Assembly (NCBI GenBank): GCA_024345305.1
Contig: BRON01000017.1
Span: 186,001-250,000, forward strand
DNA length: 64,000 nt
Origin: Mrakia gelida
Lineage: Eukaryota; Basidiomycota; Tremellomycetes; Cystofilobasidiales; Mrakiaceae
Reading direction: 5' to 3'
Of this stretch, positions 1 to 10,666 are shown piece by piece (position 1 is the first letter of the stretch; each line of letters opens with the position of its first letter). A program made the translations under genes and the position numbers. The notes beneath the pieces were generated by a model. The model saw only the letters and a list, made by a program, of their open reading frames with translations, did not search any database and was not told the DNA's origin.

Positions 1-371
1 ACCTCGGATGGTCACGATTGACACAGCTCGAGCTCATCGGATTGATTCCCTCCACGGGTCAGAACGAGCAGGTTCGTCTCGTCGGCCTCTCCGCTCCTCT
101 TTCACCGGCTCTCCAAATCCGCGTTCACGCCGCGTCGATGTTCCCTCCCTGCGGCGGCCACCACGACGACGGACCCGTCCACCACTGGAATAGCTTCCTT
201 GAGGATTTGGAACTAGACACAGAAGGTCTCGGACTCGAATCGATGCAACCTGGGTCCCTCGTCCTGGTCGCTCACTCGGAGAAGGAGAAGACGGAGCTGG
301 AGGTGGCGATTCGTCTGAGCAGGCTCACCCCGAACTATAGATCGCTTTTCAGCGTCAAGATGGAGCTATAA
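1..371 (+). CDS. F-box/LRR-like protein, 3' part of gene (copy A)
   Basis: Open reading frame running in from the left edge and stopping at TAA 369-371, so the 5' part lies outside the window. The 117 visible residues match, without a single gap, residues encoded on the minus strand at 16220-16590 (position p pairs with 16591 minus p). I count about 16 residue differences, roughly 86% identity. The other copy starts with an F-box-like segment, so this one is probably a substrate-receptor-type F-box protein; that is inference, because the F-box itself is not in view here. A GTGAGT donor follows the stop directly (373). In copy B the corresponding bases read GAG GTATAAG, which can act as a donor; here they read GAG CTATAAG, so that donor is absent and translation ends. 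It may be a truncated or decaying copy. Confidence 0.55.
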   Translation, partial: LGWSRLTQLELIGLIPSTGQNEQVRLVGLSAPLSPALQIRVHAASMFPPCGGHHDDGPVHHWNSFLEDLELDTEGLGLESMQPGSLVLVAHSEKEKTELEVAIRLSRLTPNYRSLFSVKMEL

Positions 372-466
372 GGTGAGTGACTTCGATGACTTCCTTTCAT
401 CTCACTCCTCCACCCTCCTCTACAGACGCAGCTGACTCTTTTCGTCCCTCCTCGCCTTCGTTTCAG

Positions 467-1141
467 GCCCTTCGACGACGCGACTCCCACCCCTCCTCCT
501 CGATCCGCCTTCGACAGCCTCCTCGTCTCCCCTCACCCCCCCGAAGCATCCAAACCGTCTCATCACCACGTTGATATCGGCCGGGCCCGTACCTCAAGTC
601 CTCCTTCGCTCGTCTTGGATCCTCGTGGTCTTCGGTCGGTCGTCGCATCTCGTTGGAACTGGGTCGATCAGATCGGCATCGCTTCCTCAGGCATGGGCAC
701 TTTCTCTAGTGAGTCCTTCTTCCCAAAATCTCGATCTTCTTCCTACGAGCTAGCTCGTCCCTCTCTCGTCGCATTGGGGATCGACCCAAACTAACGCGAC
801 GTGCTTTTCCTCTTTCCAGGCTTACGATACCTTACTCAATCACGACCTTCACAAACACATGCCACGGCAACTGTATATCATCTTCGGTTGCTTGTGAGTG
901 CTCTCTTCTACCGCCTCGTCGCTCGTTCGAACTCTCAAAGACGGAAGCGCTGACCTCGCTCGACGCGTCTTCCCTCTTTTCTTCTCTGCAGCCCACCTCG
1001 TCCTACTTACCCAGCGTCGCGACCATATCTATGCTTTCAAAGTACATACTCGCTTCTTCTGGGAGCATCGTCCCTTCCCGAAAGAACGCAACGACTCGTC
1101 GTCGACCGAGCGAAAGAAAGAAGAGAAAAGGCATGTCATGA
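467..1141 (+). other. Exons downstream of copy A: C-terminal part or separate gene
   Basis: After an intron (373-466, acceptor TTTCAG) the frame holding DDATPTPPPRSAF is open to a donor at 709. Exons at 820-893 and from 992 follow in phase and end at TGA 1139-1141. The segment matches the block after copy B (15469-16148) more weakly than the first exon does: both share DDAT and a DPR..RSVV..ASR motif. Because TAA 369-371 comes first, this block is either the lost C-terminus of the F-box-like gene or a separate small gene. A second phase through the same exons gives a more natural-looking residue series (AYDTLLNHDLHKHMPRQLY), so the model is not settled. Confidence 0.3.
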
Positions 1142-1436
1142 GGTGCCAGCAGCGGCAGAAAACGAGAAAAGTCTATGTACTACGAGCGAATCCAACTTGG
1201 TGAATGCGAATCCAAGCGAAACAACGAAAACGGGAAGTGGTGAGGACGCGTCGAGCGACGAAGCAAACGAGCTGACAAGAACGATCTACGAACGACAGCT
1301 AACGAAAAACTAAACAGAACGAGCCAGCGAACAAAGCAAAACAGAGCGAGTATCTATGTAAGGACTCGAGATCAACACGAGATAGACTATGCTAGATAAG
1401 AGAATGAGAAACGAACGCCAGCGAACAAAGGGAGTC

Positions 1437-4259
1437 TCAAACCCCAAACGTCTCCGTCACCAACTCCACCCCTCCAACCTCATTCATCCTCCCTCCTTCC
1501 AATCCCCCCACCACATTCCTCAAGCTCCTCACCAACCCACTCGGTCCGCACGCTCCGATTCCCAACCCACAGGGATTCACGTCCTTCCCTTCGAACCTCC
1601 TCGGTTCCTTCGCGGCCTCGTCGACTTTGGCGTTGATGATCTCGTGCAGGTTTGGTCGGCCGGTGTGGATGTGAAGGCGGGGGTGCTGGAGGGAGAGAAG
1701 GGTGCTAGGGTCGTAGGCGAAGGAAGCGGAGGGTCGAGTGATGTAGATGTGGAGGTTGATTTTGAGGGCTTTGTAGTTCGAGGAGGGGAGGTAGAAGGGT
1801 TTGAGTTTGTTGTTGGTGGAGGAAGAGGAGGAGAGGAGAAGGGGAGCAAGGTACGGCATGAACGCCTGCAAAGATGCCTCGGACTGAACGATCCACACGA
1901 GGTCGATGGATCTCGCTCGAACGAGTCCCTGATGGAGGGCTTTGGCCTGGAGGGAGAGGGCTTGAGCTAGGGAGAAGGTGATTCCTGAGCCTCCTGAGAC
2001 GAGGAGGATGGAGGAGAAGGAGGAGAAGAGGGTGTTGCCTGTGCCGCCTGTGAAGGAACGGGACCAAAGAAAGAAGGGGAAGGTCAGTCGACGCGTCGAA
2101 ACGAAAGGGAGGCAAAGGAGAGCGAAAAGGGACGAACCGTAGGGGCCATCGATCCCAATCCTGCACTTCCTCCCAACTCCACCACTCTTCATCCTATCCT
2201 CCCCCGTCCCAATATCCCCCTCGTTCGCAAACCCGTACAGCCGCTCTGTCCACCCTCCCGGAACCCTCTTCACAAACAACCTCAACGGCTCTCCTTCCTC
2301 CTCGCTCCCTCCACTGGCGATCGTGAACGGATGGGATTCCCACATGTTTCCCAACCCCATTCCAGGATGAAGGATTCGGAGGAAGACGTGCTGTCCTGCT
2401 CTCCAACCGGTGGTGAGCGAGGGGACTTCGACGAGGGTGGTGACGCCGTCGGAGAGAGGGATGAGGAGAGCGGGTGTGAGGGGGTTGTGGGTCTTGAAGA
2501 GGAGGCGGAAGAGGAGATCGAGAGCATAGAGGGAGGCGGAGGAGAGAGTGAAGGGAAGGCAGACGGGGACGTGGAGGGACTGGAGGGGAAGGGAGAGAGG
2601 AGGCCGAAGGAGTCAGGTTGAGAGTTCGAGGACGAGCGAGCGCGAGAAGGGAAGCGGGTAGGGAGAGACGAACGAGAGAAACGAGAAGGATGACCATCCC
2701 AATCCAGTGGGATAGTTGGAAGAACTGGAAAGCTTTGCGTCGGATCTTTTGATCGAGACGAAGAAGAGGAAGACGGTCAGCTCGACGAAGAACGAAACGC
2801 GTCGAAAAAAACGAAGAGCGTTGACGAACCACTGGGATCGACGAGACGGAGATGAGAATGAGAGCCTGTATACGAAGGTCGGCAGAACAAACGAAAGAAG
2901 GAGGTCAGTTTGACGAACTGCGACGAGAAGCGAGCGACACAGATCGAGACCTCGACTCGAAAGAGAAAGAAGAGCACGAACGATGTACGCGAAACAACCC
3001 GTAGAGATGAGAGGTTTCCTAAGCTGGACGACAAAGTCATCCGCGATGGCGTACTTGTGGACTGCGAAGGGCGAAACGAAGACCAAAAGGTCGGTCAGAT
3101 CGAGCGACGCGTTCGAACGAAGAGCTTGACTCACGATAAGGCGCGACGTGCAACGTCGAAGCAATGAAGATCGACCTCCCGAGGAACCTATGAAGGTAGT
3201 TGAACTTTTCGCTCCCCTTCCCTAGCAGGGCAGAGACGACCTGGTACAAGAACGAAAAGCAAACACACACGGCGAGTCAGTTCAGCTCTCCGCCCCTTCT
3301 CTCTTCCCCTACCTCCTTCTCGCAAACGAACTAACAGAATTCTTCGTCCCCAGCGCAATAACCAACGGAATCTGCGCCGTCGCTATCAGCCCCGACCTAG
3401 TCGGATCCGTCCCAGGAGCCGAGTACCAGAACGTCGCGAGCGAAACCAAGGTCCCGTACGCGAGGAGGACGAAGACCTGTCCGATGGTGAGGTTGATTCC
3501 TGCCCAGCGATCGAAACATGCTGGGAGGGGGAGGGTGAAGACTGTTGGGAGGAGGGAGGGGAAGTACAGAGGGAGGTGAGGCGAGCGGGAGGTGGTGGTT
3601 GGTTTGAGGTGGGAGGATTGAGAGGAGGAGGAGTTTGAGCGGGTGAAGGAGGTGGAGTGGGGGAGGCTGACGTTGGATGAGGAGGTGTATAGAGGGAGGG
3701 GAGCAGCTGAGGAGAGAGGGATGGGGGTGGAGAATCCGAAGGGGCCTAGTTTGTTGTCGTAGCTGCGAGAAGAAGGAGGGGAGAGGGTGAAAGGGAGGTG
3801 TTGGTTTCGAGGTCAGCTCGAGTCGACGATCCTTCAACATGATGAGCTCGTTTTGAGGTCCTTCCGTCCCTCCTCGATATATACACGCTCGGCGAGGTGT
3901 CTATACCTCTCCCCTCTACTGAATAAACCCGTTCCAAACCCCTTGTCCCCTCAGCCCGATTCCCAACCCGACCGGACCCATCCTGAAACGAGAGGGAAGG
4001 AAACGCGAGCTCACCCAGCTTCAAGCTCCTTCTCACTCCTCTCCCACTGCTGCTCTTCTCTCTCAACCTCAGCTCTCCTTCTACCAGCGTTCACTCCCCT
4101 CCTAAGCGTCCATCCCTTCCAAAGCTCCCCCGCTTGAGGACCCGCAAGCAGACGAGCGAGGAACCTCGGATGAGCTGCCAGAGCGAACAAAGCCAGAACG
4201 ACTCCGCATGCGCCGAAGAAGCCTACCAGAGCAGACGTGTTGCGAGAGGTGACGTCCAT
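1437..4259 (-). CDS. Ferric reductase / NADPH oxidase family, membrane flavocytochrome
   Basis: Moves electrons from NADPH through FAD and haem across a membrane, usually to reduce Fe(III) or Cu(II) before uptake. Eight exons keep phase throughout: 4259-4015, 3762-3336, 3240-3135, 3061-2982, 2865-2830, 2745-2683, 2579-2138 and 2047-1437, about 669 residues. Seen in order: an N-terminal membrane segment; a ferric-reductase transmembrane core with haem-ligand histidines in HRFLGRSIFIASTLH and in FFQLSHWIG; the FAD-binding motif HPFTI; the NADPH-binding GGSGIT; and a C-terminal CGP. Donors are mixed: GTTCGT at three introns, GTTAGT at one. The family assignment is firm. The metal substrate and the membrane (plasma or vacuole) cannot be read from the sequence, and no multicopper oxidase or iron permease lies next to it. 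Confidence 0.88.
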
Positions 4260-5016
4260 CGTAAAGATAGCGTGGGTATAGAGTGAGTGGGTGGTCGGGA
4301 AAGAGGGTGGGTGGGTATGGGAGGGGAAGGGAGGGGACGGAGTCGGGGACGTTCGACGAGGTCGTGTGAAAGGGAAGGGAGCGTGTGGTGTTGTTGACCG
4401 TGAGAAGGGAGGGGGAGGGGCGAGTTGTCGAAGGGGAGTGGAACGAGATGGGAGGGAGAGGGAGAAGACGACCCCGCGAACCTGCAAAAACGAGAAAAGA
4501 AGAGAGGGGCAGAGCTGGGAGGGAAGCGAGGGCGAAGGGAGCAAGACGATCAAACACAAAGAGCGGAACTGCGAGTGGTTTGCCCCTGTTTTTAGATGAA
4601 GAGCGCGTCAGGATCGGCGAGAGGAAGATTTTCAAGACGCGCCTCGAAGGAGCACGAGATAATAGCAATCTTCAAGTACACAAAGTGAAGGACTTCCCGC
4701 TTTTGTGCTTGTCTCTCGAGCTCGAGAAGCACAAGTCGTTCTCGCTCTCCTCCGTCGCAAGCCATCTCTCTCTCACGAACGTCTCACCTCGAGGTCGCAA
4801 AAAGCTTACATCTCTCGAATTCAAACCTGTCCGCATATAGACCTCTCGATCTCCCAATCCCTCCTCCCTCTCACAAACCGCAAGCTCGCAGCAAACTCGA
4901 GCGATCGTCTCACTTGCTCTCCCTCGATAGCTCTCGACGCGACGCGTCTCTCTCTCTCCTGCCTCGCTCTTTCCCTCTCTTCCCTCTCTCCCTCGAAACA
5001 AATACGATACGATCCT
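4260..5016. other. Intergenic, promoter side of the ferric reductase gene
   Basis: No supported gene. It holds CT-rich tracts (plus-strand GGGAGG runs near 4290-4460, which read as CT-rich leader on the minus strand) just upstream of the ferric reductase start. The rest, 4600-5016, would be upstream promoter of that gene and 3' flank of the TPR gene. Confidence 0.4.
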
Positions 5017-6971
5017 TCAACCCAATACCTCCACCACCCCCTCCCAAAACACCTCCTCCTCCCCACCCAACCGTCCCTCCTCCTCCGCCACCTCCTCCAA
5101 AAACCTAACCACGTCCGCTCTCCTCAGTCCTTTCCTCGCCGCTCCCTTAACCAAACTCTCAACCCCCTCTTTCCCAACCACCTCACCCTTCCAAAACCCA
5201 ACCCTCCAAGACGTCAGAACCGCATCCCTCCCCATCCTTTCCTTCTCCCACCCAACCTTCCCCCCAACCACCGCGTTCGCAACGAAACTCGACGCGCTCG
5301 CTTCCACCGCCCTCTTCGCGTACGTCCCTGCGTTCCCGAGCAGGGTATTCCGATTCGTCGTTGCCGATGGCGAGCTGAACGGTGCAAGAGAGAGGTTGGC
5401 TCTCAACAGCGATAAGCTCGCCATCGTCTGGAGGATCGAGCTCGTCGCAGGGTCGGGTCCGTTCGTCGAGCTTGGGAAAGCACTTGGAGGTGGGGTAAGG
5501 AGTGCCAGTGCGAGGTTGGAGGAGGTTGTCGAAGCAGTGAGGAGTGCCCAGACGGGTTGGGAGCGAGCGGGAGTGATGGGCCAGGAGGCAGGTTGGAGGA
5601 GAGAGAGACGGAGGAGTCGAGCAAGGAGGGATTGAGCGTCCCCGAGGGTGCAGATGAGGGAGACTTTGGTTTCGAGGTCGATGGTTGGGCCTGGTGAGGG
5701 ACTCGTAGTGGTGGGGATGTTTTTGATGGCTTCCCAGATGGGGGAGAGGACGGAGATGATGGTTCGACCTTCCTCTTCCCAGGTTGAGGTTGGACCGAGT
5801 GGGGACGCGTCGAAGGTTGCTCGGAGGAGGGAGAGCCGGACGGTAGCTTCGGCGATGAGGATGTCGTAGTCTCGAGGGGTTCCAGAGGTGGCGCAGAGTG
5901 GACCGACGGATTGGAGTTTGGAGAGGGTTGAGGAGAGGAGGGGTGGAGGGGAGGGGGCGAGAGGGAGGAGGAGGAGAGCGGTGAGGAGGGCGAGGAGGGT
6001 GTCGAGGTACAGGGAGGGGGTTGTTACTGCGAGACGAGAGGATGGTGTATCAGCTAGTGAGTTTTTCGAGGTTTTTGGAGGTCAAAGAGAGACGAAGACG
6101 AACCTGTCTCTTCCCAAACCCTCGAAGTCCCAGCTCCTCCCTCAGCCTCATCTCCTCCTTCCTCGTCCTCCCCAGCCTCCTCCTCGACACCAGCCATCCC
6201 CATATCCACATCACCAGTCTCCACATCTCCAAGATGTCCTCCATCTGCGTCTGCCCTATCCCTCTGAGCTACCAACATCTCCTCTTGCTTCGCAGCGACG
6301 ACCTCCAAGAACGCGACCGCTTCCCTCCTCCAACCCTCGACTTCGGCCTCCCGTCCATGCTCCGTGTCTTCCACGAACTCAGCCAAGCTCAGCAAGGCTT
6401 CCGAGAGGTTGTAGGATGAGTCGCAAAGGAGTTGAGGGGAGGAGGTGAGGGTGAGAGAGAGACGGGAATGGTTGATGGAGGTGTTGAGGAGGGAGAAGGA
6501 GGTTGGAGGAAGGTAGAAGGAGGTCGACAGGTGGTAGAGGACTCGGGCTCTGAGGGGATGAAGAAGAGGAAGAGGTCCGTCAAAGGAGATCTCATAGCTG
6601 ACAAGGGGCCCTCGGATGAGGATGAAGAGGAAGGAAAGAAGGAAAAACAAACAAGTTGTAGTGGCCTTCGAAAGCTCGAGGATCCAAGCTGATTGCAAGC
6701 TCGTAGAGCTTCACAGCTTCCTCGTAGTGTCGCATGGCCTAAATCAAACGAAGGCGCATCCCATCAGCTCTCTTCTCGAGGCCAAAAAAACTTCCGGAGA
6801 AAGAAGGCAAGGGCTCACCTTATCGCCCGTTCTGTACCTCTCGCCCTTCTCCTCCTGGATCACTCCAGCATCCAGAGCCTCCTCGAACGAGTCGTAGCTG
6901 ACGACCTGACGAGCTTTCTTGGCGTTCTTCGGTCGAGTGTTGGGATCCAGAGGTCGTCGTTTGGGAGCCAT
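5017..6971 (-). CDS. TPR-repeat protein, possible Acl4-type ribosomal-protein chaperone
   Basis: Four exons in phase: 6971-6819, 6738-6653, 6549-6104 and 6026-5017, about 564 residues. The N-terminus is basic (MAPKRRPLDPNTRPKNAKKA), fitting a nuclear protein. Next comes a tetratricopeptide helix pair (MRHYEEAVKLYELAISLDP, then FEGHYNLARVLYHLS), an acidic linker (EEEAGEDEEGGDEAEGG region) and a long helical C-terminal half with further degenerate repeats. The pattern of a basic start, TPRs and an F-x-x-x-YN-x-AR motif recalls Acl4, the chaperone of ribosomal protein eL4 (Rpl4). The protein is longer than yeast Acl4 and the match is from memory, so only the TPR assignment is firm. Start chosen at the ATG in CCATGG context; it is divergent from the aminotransferase at 7275. 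Confidence 0.6.
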
Positions 6972-7274
6972 GGCGAAGGAAGGAGGTGGGAAGAGAAGGA
7001 GGGAAGGAAAGAAGGAAGGCGGGGTCGAAGTTGAGGTGAGCTCGACGATGTCAAAAGTCGAAGCTCGCTCAACTCGTCCATTTCGCCCGTCAGAATGGCA
7101 TTTTTTTCGTGAGTCTGCCAGCTGGGCCGCGTCTCTGTCATGGAACGTACACATCCTTCTCTCGAAAATTATCCTTGCTCAAAATCATCGCTCGGTGACG
7201 TCGCGAAATCGAAATCTCATCTATTTCGACCTCGTCCTCCTTCCCCCCCTCTAACTCTCACCCTCTCTCGCACC
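6972..7274. promoter_or_regulatory. Bidirectional promoter, TPR gene / aminotransferase
   Basis: A 303-bp gap between two divergent start codons. The right side ends in a pyrimidine-rich leader (7238-7271) directly before CACCATGG at 7275. No TATA box is evident. The strand assignments on both sides are firm, so this stretch must hold both core promoters. Confidence 0.5.
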
Positions 7275-10216
7275 ATGGCTTCCATCGTCTCAGCCATCTC
7301 TCACCCAGTCCAGACATTCAGCAACGCAGCTGCTGGTCCGTATCCATCACCTTTTGGCCTCGAGGAATGCTCGATCTGACCGTCTCTCTCTCGTTTCTCA
7401 GAGATCTCGAGCTCAACAGCTCAGCTCGGAACGGAAGCGACCTCTGAAGCTCATCAGGTCCTTCCCCTCTCCTTCTCTGGCTTTTTTAAACCCTTAGAGC
7501 ACAGATCTGACTCCTCTCTACCTCTCCTTGGTTCTGCAGCTCTTCAGAGACCACCCAGGCGTGAGCTTTGCCTCCCATCGTCCCTCCGCGACCTCGGGCT
7601 CCTCCTCCTCCTCCCTCGCTCTCGCTGATCTCTCCTCTCCGTCTTCTTCCATCAGCACGGCAACCACAAGACGGGAAAGTCTTCAGCTGAGGAGGAGACT
7701 ATCCCAGGAGTCTTGCACCCTGGCTCCACTGGAGTTATCTACACTTCCGATCGAGCTGCAGCCAACGGGTTCACTGACACGAATTTGGGTGAGATCCAGG
7801 CAGTCGAGTTGGGATGCAGCTCGTAGAGACGAAGAAGAGCTGACAAACGTCTTTGCTTTGATGTTATGTTCAGAATGGGCTAACATGGGTGAGTCTTAAC
7901 GAATAGTGCTCAAGGAGAGGAGAGAACGCGTTGGGATGACGAGTCGCTGAACGACGGCAACCCCCTCTTCCCTCTCTTCTTCGCTGCTCTTTAGGTCAAG
8001 GAGCGCCTGAGGTGAGTCGTATCGAGACAAAAGTGTGTCAAGTGTATAAGGTGACGGCGTTGTCTCGTCTAAACAGGTCGGTCCCATCCCAGGAGCTCCC
8101 GCTCGACCTTCGACTGTTTCTCTCGAGGACATCAATGTGAACGAGTATGCCCGTACGTCCCCCCCTTCCACCATTTCTGTCCTCCTGGTCACATCATCAG
8201 CTTGCGACGCTGCCTCTCTTTCTCTTCGTCGCTGACCTTTCGAACCCGTCTTCTCTCCTCGACTCAGCAACGACGGGAATCAAGCCTCTTCGAGAAAAGA
8301 TCGCCCATCTCTACAACACCCTTCACCGATCAGGAAAGGCTTCTCAATACACCTTCGAGAACGTCTGCGTCGTTCCTGGAGGTCGAGCAGGAATGAGTCG
8401 AGTCGCCGCTGTCGTGGGGGACGTCTTCGCTGGGTGAGTTCGAGGACGACGCGTTCGACTTTGATCCTCGCCTCGTTCGCTGACAGCTGCTTGATCTCTT
8501 TGGCAGATATCAACTCCCCGAGTACACAGCTTACTCGGACTGTTTCACGTCGTTCAAGAGACTCATCCCGATTCCTACCGTTTTGACTGCTGAGGTGAGT
8601 TTGCGTCCGAGTTTCGTTCGCGTCTGCGCTTTGTTTCACCTCGACGCTCATCCTCAGTGACCTCTCATCTCTTCCCCTTCAGAACTCCTACGCACTGGAC
8701 ATCCCCTCGCTTAAGAAGGAAGTCAAGGAGAAGGGACTCTCGGTCGTCGTCGCTTCCAACCCTCGAAACCCGTTCGTCGCTTCGCTGCCCCTTCTCCCTC
8801 GCTCCAGACGCTTCGAAGCTGATGATCCTCCTTCCCTCTCCCATTCATCAGGACCGGTCAAGTCATCGCCGGAGAATCCCTCTCTTCGCTCGTTCAGATG
8901 ACTCGAGAGATGGACGTGACAGTCGTGCTCGACGAGTTCTACTCGTTCGTTCCAAGTCTCTTTGCCTCTTCGACTCGCCTTCGCTGACTTCTTTCCGACT
9001 CATCTATTCGCGACATCAGGTTCTACATGTACGGTGACGAGTACAAAGGACGATCTCTCTCTGCTGCAGCTGAGGTCGAGGACGTCAACAAGGTGATCAG
9101 TCGTCGCGTCGCGTTCTTCCTCCCTCCTGCTCCCAAGCTGACCCGCTTTCCCTTTCTCTTCGAACGCAGGACTCCGTCGTGATCATTGATGGTCTCACCA
9201 AGGTCAGTATCACCCCTTCGTCTCCCCGTTCACCATCCCTTTCGCGCTCTCATACGCGTCGCCCTTTGCTTTCAAACAGGGCTTTCGTCTCCCCGGATGG
9301 CGAGTCTGCTGGATCGTAGGACCTAAAGATCTGATCAGTGCGGTGTCCCAATCTGGGTCCTTCCTCGATGGAGGAGCCAACCATCCTCTTCAAGTCGCCG
9401 CTTTGGAGTTGCTCGAGCCCGAGAGGGTCAGGCAGGATATCGTGCGTCCCTCGCTTGAGACTGCTTCCTCTTCCTCGCTGACCATGCTGACCACCAGTCT
9501 TCTGTCCGAGTTTCTAGGTCTCGCTTCAAGATCACTTCCGAGTTCGTCTTCTTCTCTCGCCCTCTCCTTTCGTCCCGTTTCGTCGCGTCCCCCAACTCAC
9601 TCTACTCCGTCGCGTTTCTCACCTTCACTCACAGGTCAAACGAGACTACTGCCTCGCTCGTCTCGCTTCCATGGGTCTTCCCGTCTCCATCCCACCCGTC
9701 GCAACCTTCTACATCTGGCTCGACCTCTCCTCCCTCCCCGAACCGCTCAACAACGGTCTCTCGTTCTTCGAGGAAGCGCTGAAGGAGAAATGTATCGTCG
9801 TGCCTGGGATCTTTTTGTGCGTCCCGACCTCGATTGCTCCCCCCCACTCCCCTTGCATCTCCATCGCTCGTCTCGTCCTCCTCTCTCTTGCTCGAGCTGA
9901 CCACCTCCCGTTCTCGTTTCGTAGCGACGTCAACCCCTCGAAGCGACGAGATCTCTTCCACTCCCCTTGCCACCACTTCGTTCGATTGTCGTTCGGACCT
10001 CCGATGCCTCAGTTGGAGAAGGGGATGGATGCGATTGAGAGGCTGATCAAGAGGGGCGAGAAGGGAGAGGGACATGGGAGGTGAGTTTGAGAAGGGCGCG
10101 AGCGCGACGCGTTTCTTCTTTCTTTCGAGGCCGACGGAAGCTGACTCGTCTTGTGTGCTCTCGGATGTTCGGGTCGGGTCGCGTTCAGTTATCTTCCCAC
10201 TCTGGAGAAGAACTAG
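7275..10216 (+). CDS. PLP-dependent aminotransferase, class I/II
   Basis: Transfers an amino group between an amino acid and a 2-oxo acid with pyridoxal phosphate. Seen: NMGQGAPE near the N-terminus (the usual N-x-G-x-G-x-P of the fold), the substrate-side VVASNPRNPTGQVI, VVLDEFYSFY with the PLP-pyridine aspartate, DGLTKGFRLPGWRVCW with the Schiff-base lysine, and a C-terminal HFVRLSFG with the carboxylate-binding arginine. The first ~90 residues are spread over very small exons: 7275-7335, 7402-7457, 7540-7560 (21 nt), 7656-7788, 7874-7888 (15 nt), 7995-8011 (17 nt), then 8077-8152 and further exons. The last short exon ends SYLPTLEKN at TAG 10214-10216. Substrate specificity (aromatic, aspartate or another) cannot be fixed by eye. 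Good start context CACCATGGC. Confidence 0.85.
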
Positions 10217-10666
10217 GGTCGATGTTCGTTGCCGAGGAACGATGAGAATGCTCTTTTGGATTCATTTCGGACCTTTCGAGAGACGCGAACTCGCCAGATC
10301 GTCGAACAACTCGGAGTTGGAGGAGCTGGAGTATCGGTGGATCTCAAGTCTCAAACCTCGAGTAGAGAAGTCACAGAGAAACACGGAAGGCGTGAACCAG
10401 AACGAGGGAGCGACCGTCCTCGAGAGTCGACGTCGTCTCCACTGACGAGAACGAAGCTCGATCGCGCTCGCCTCGCCCTCTCTCGTCCCATCACTCGACC
10501 CTCCGTCCCAGCTCACACCCACCATCAAATGCTGATCACCGTCCTAAATCGCTCGGCTCCTTTCCTCTCCTCTCGTGCTCTCAAACGTCTCGAAAGGTCC
10601 GTCGGTCGTGCAACTAATTCCATAGCTCATCAAACCCCCCTCTAGCGACACCGTAAAGTTGACGCT
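10217..10666. other. Convergent intergenic region
   Basis: 3' flanks of the aminotransferase (+) and RPL14 (-). Reading frames here are short and show no recognisable domain. I see no gene. Confidence 0.4.
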
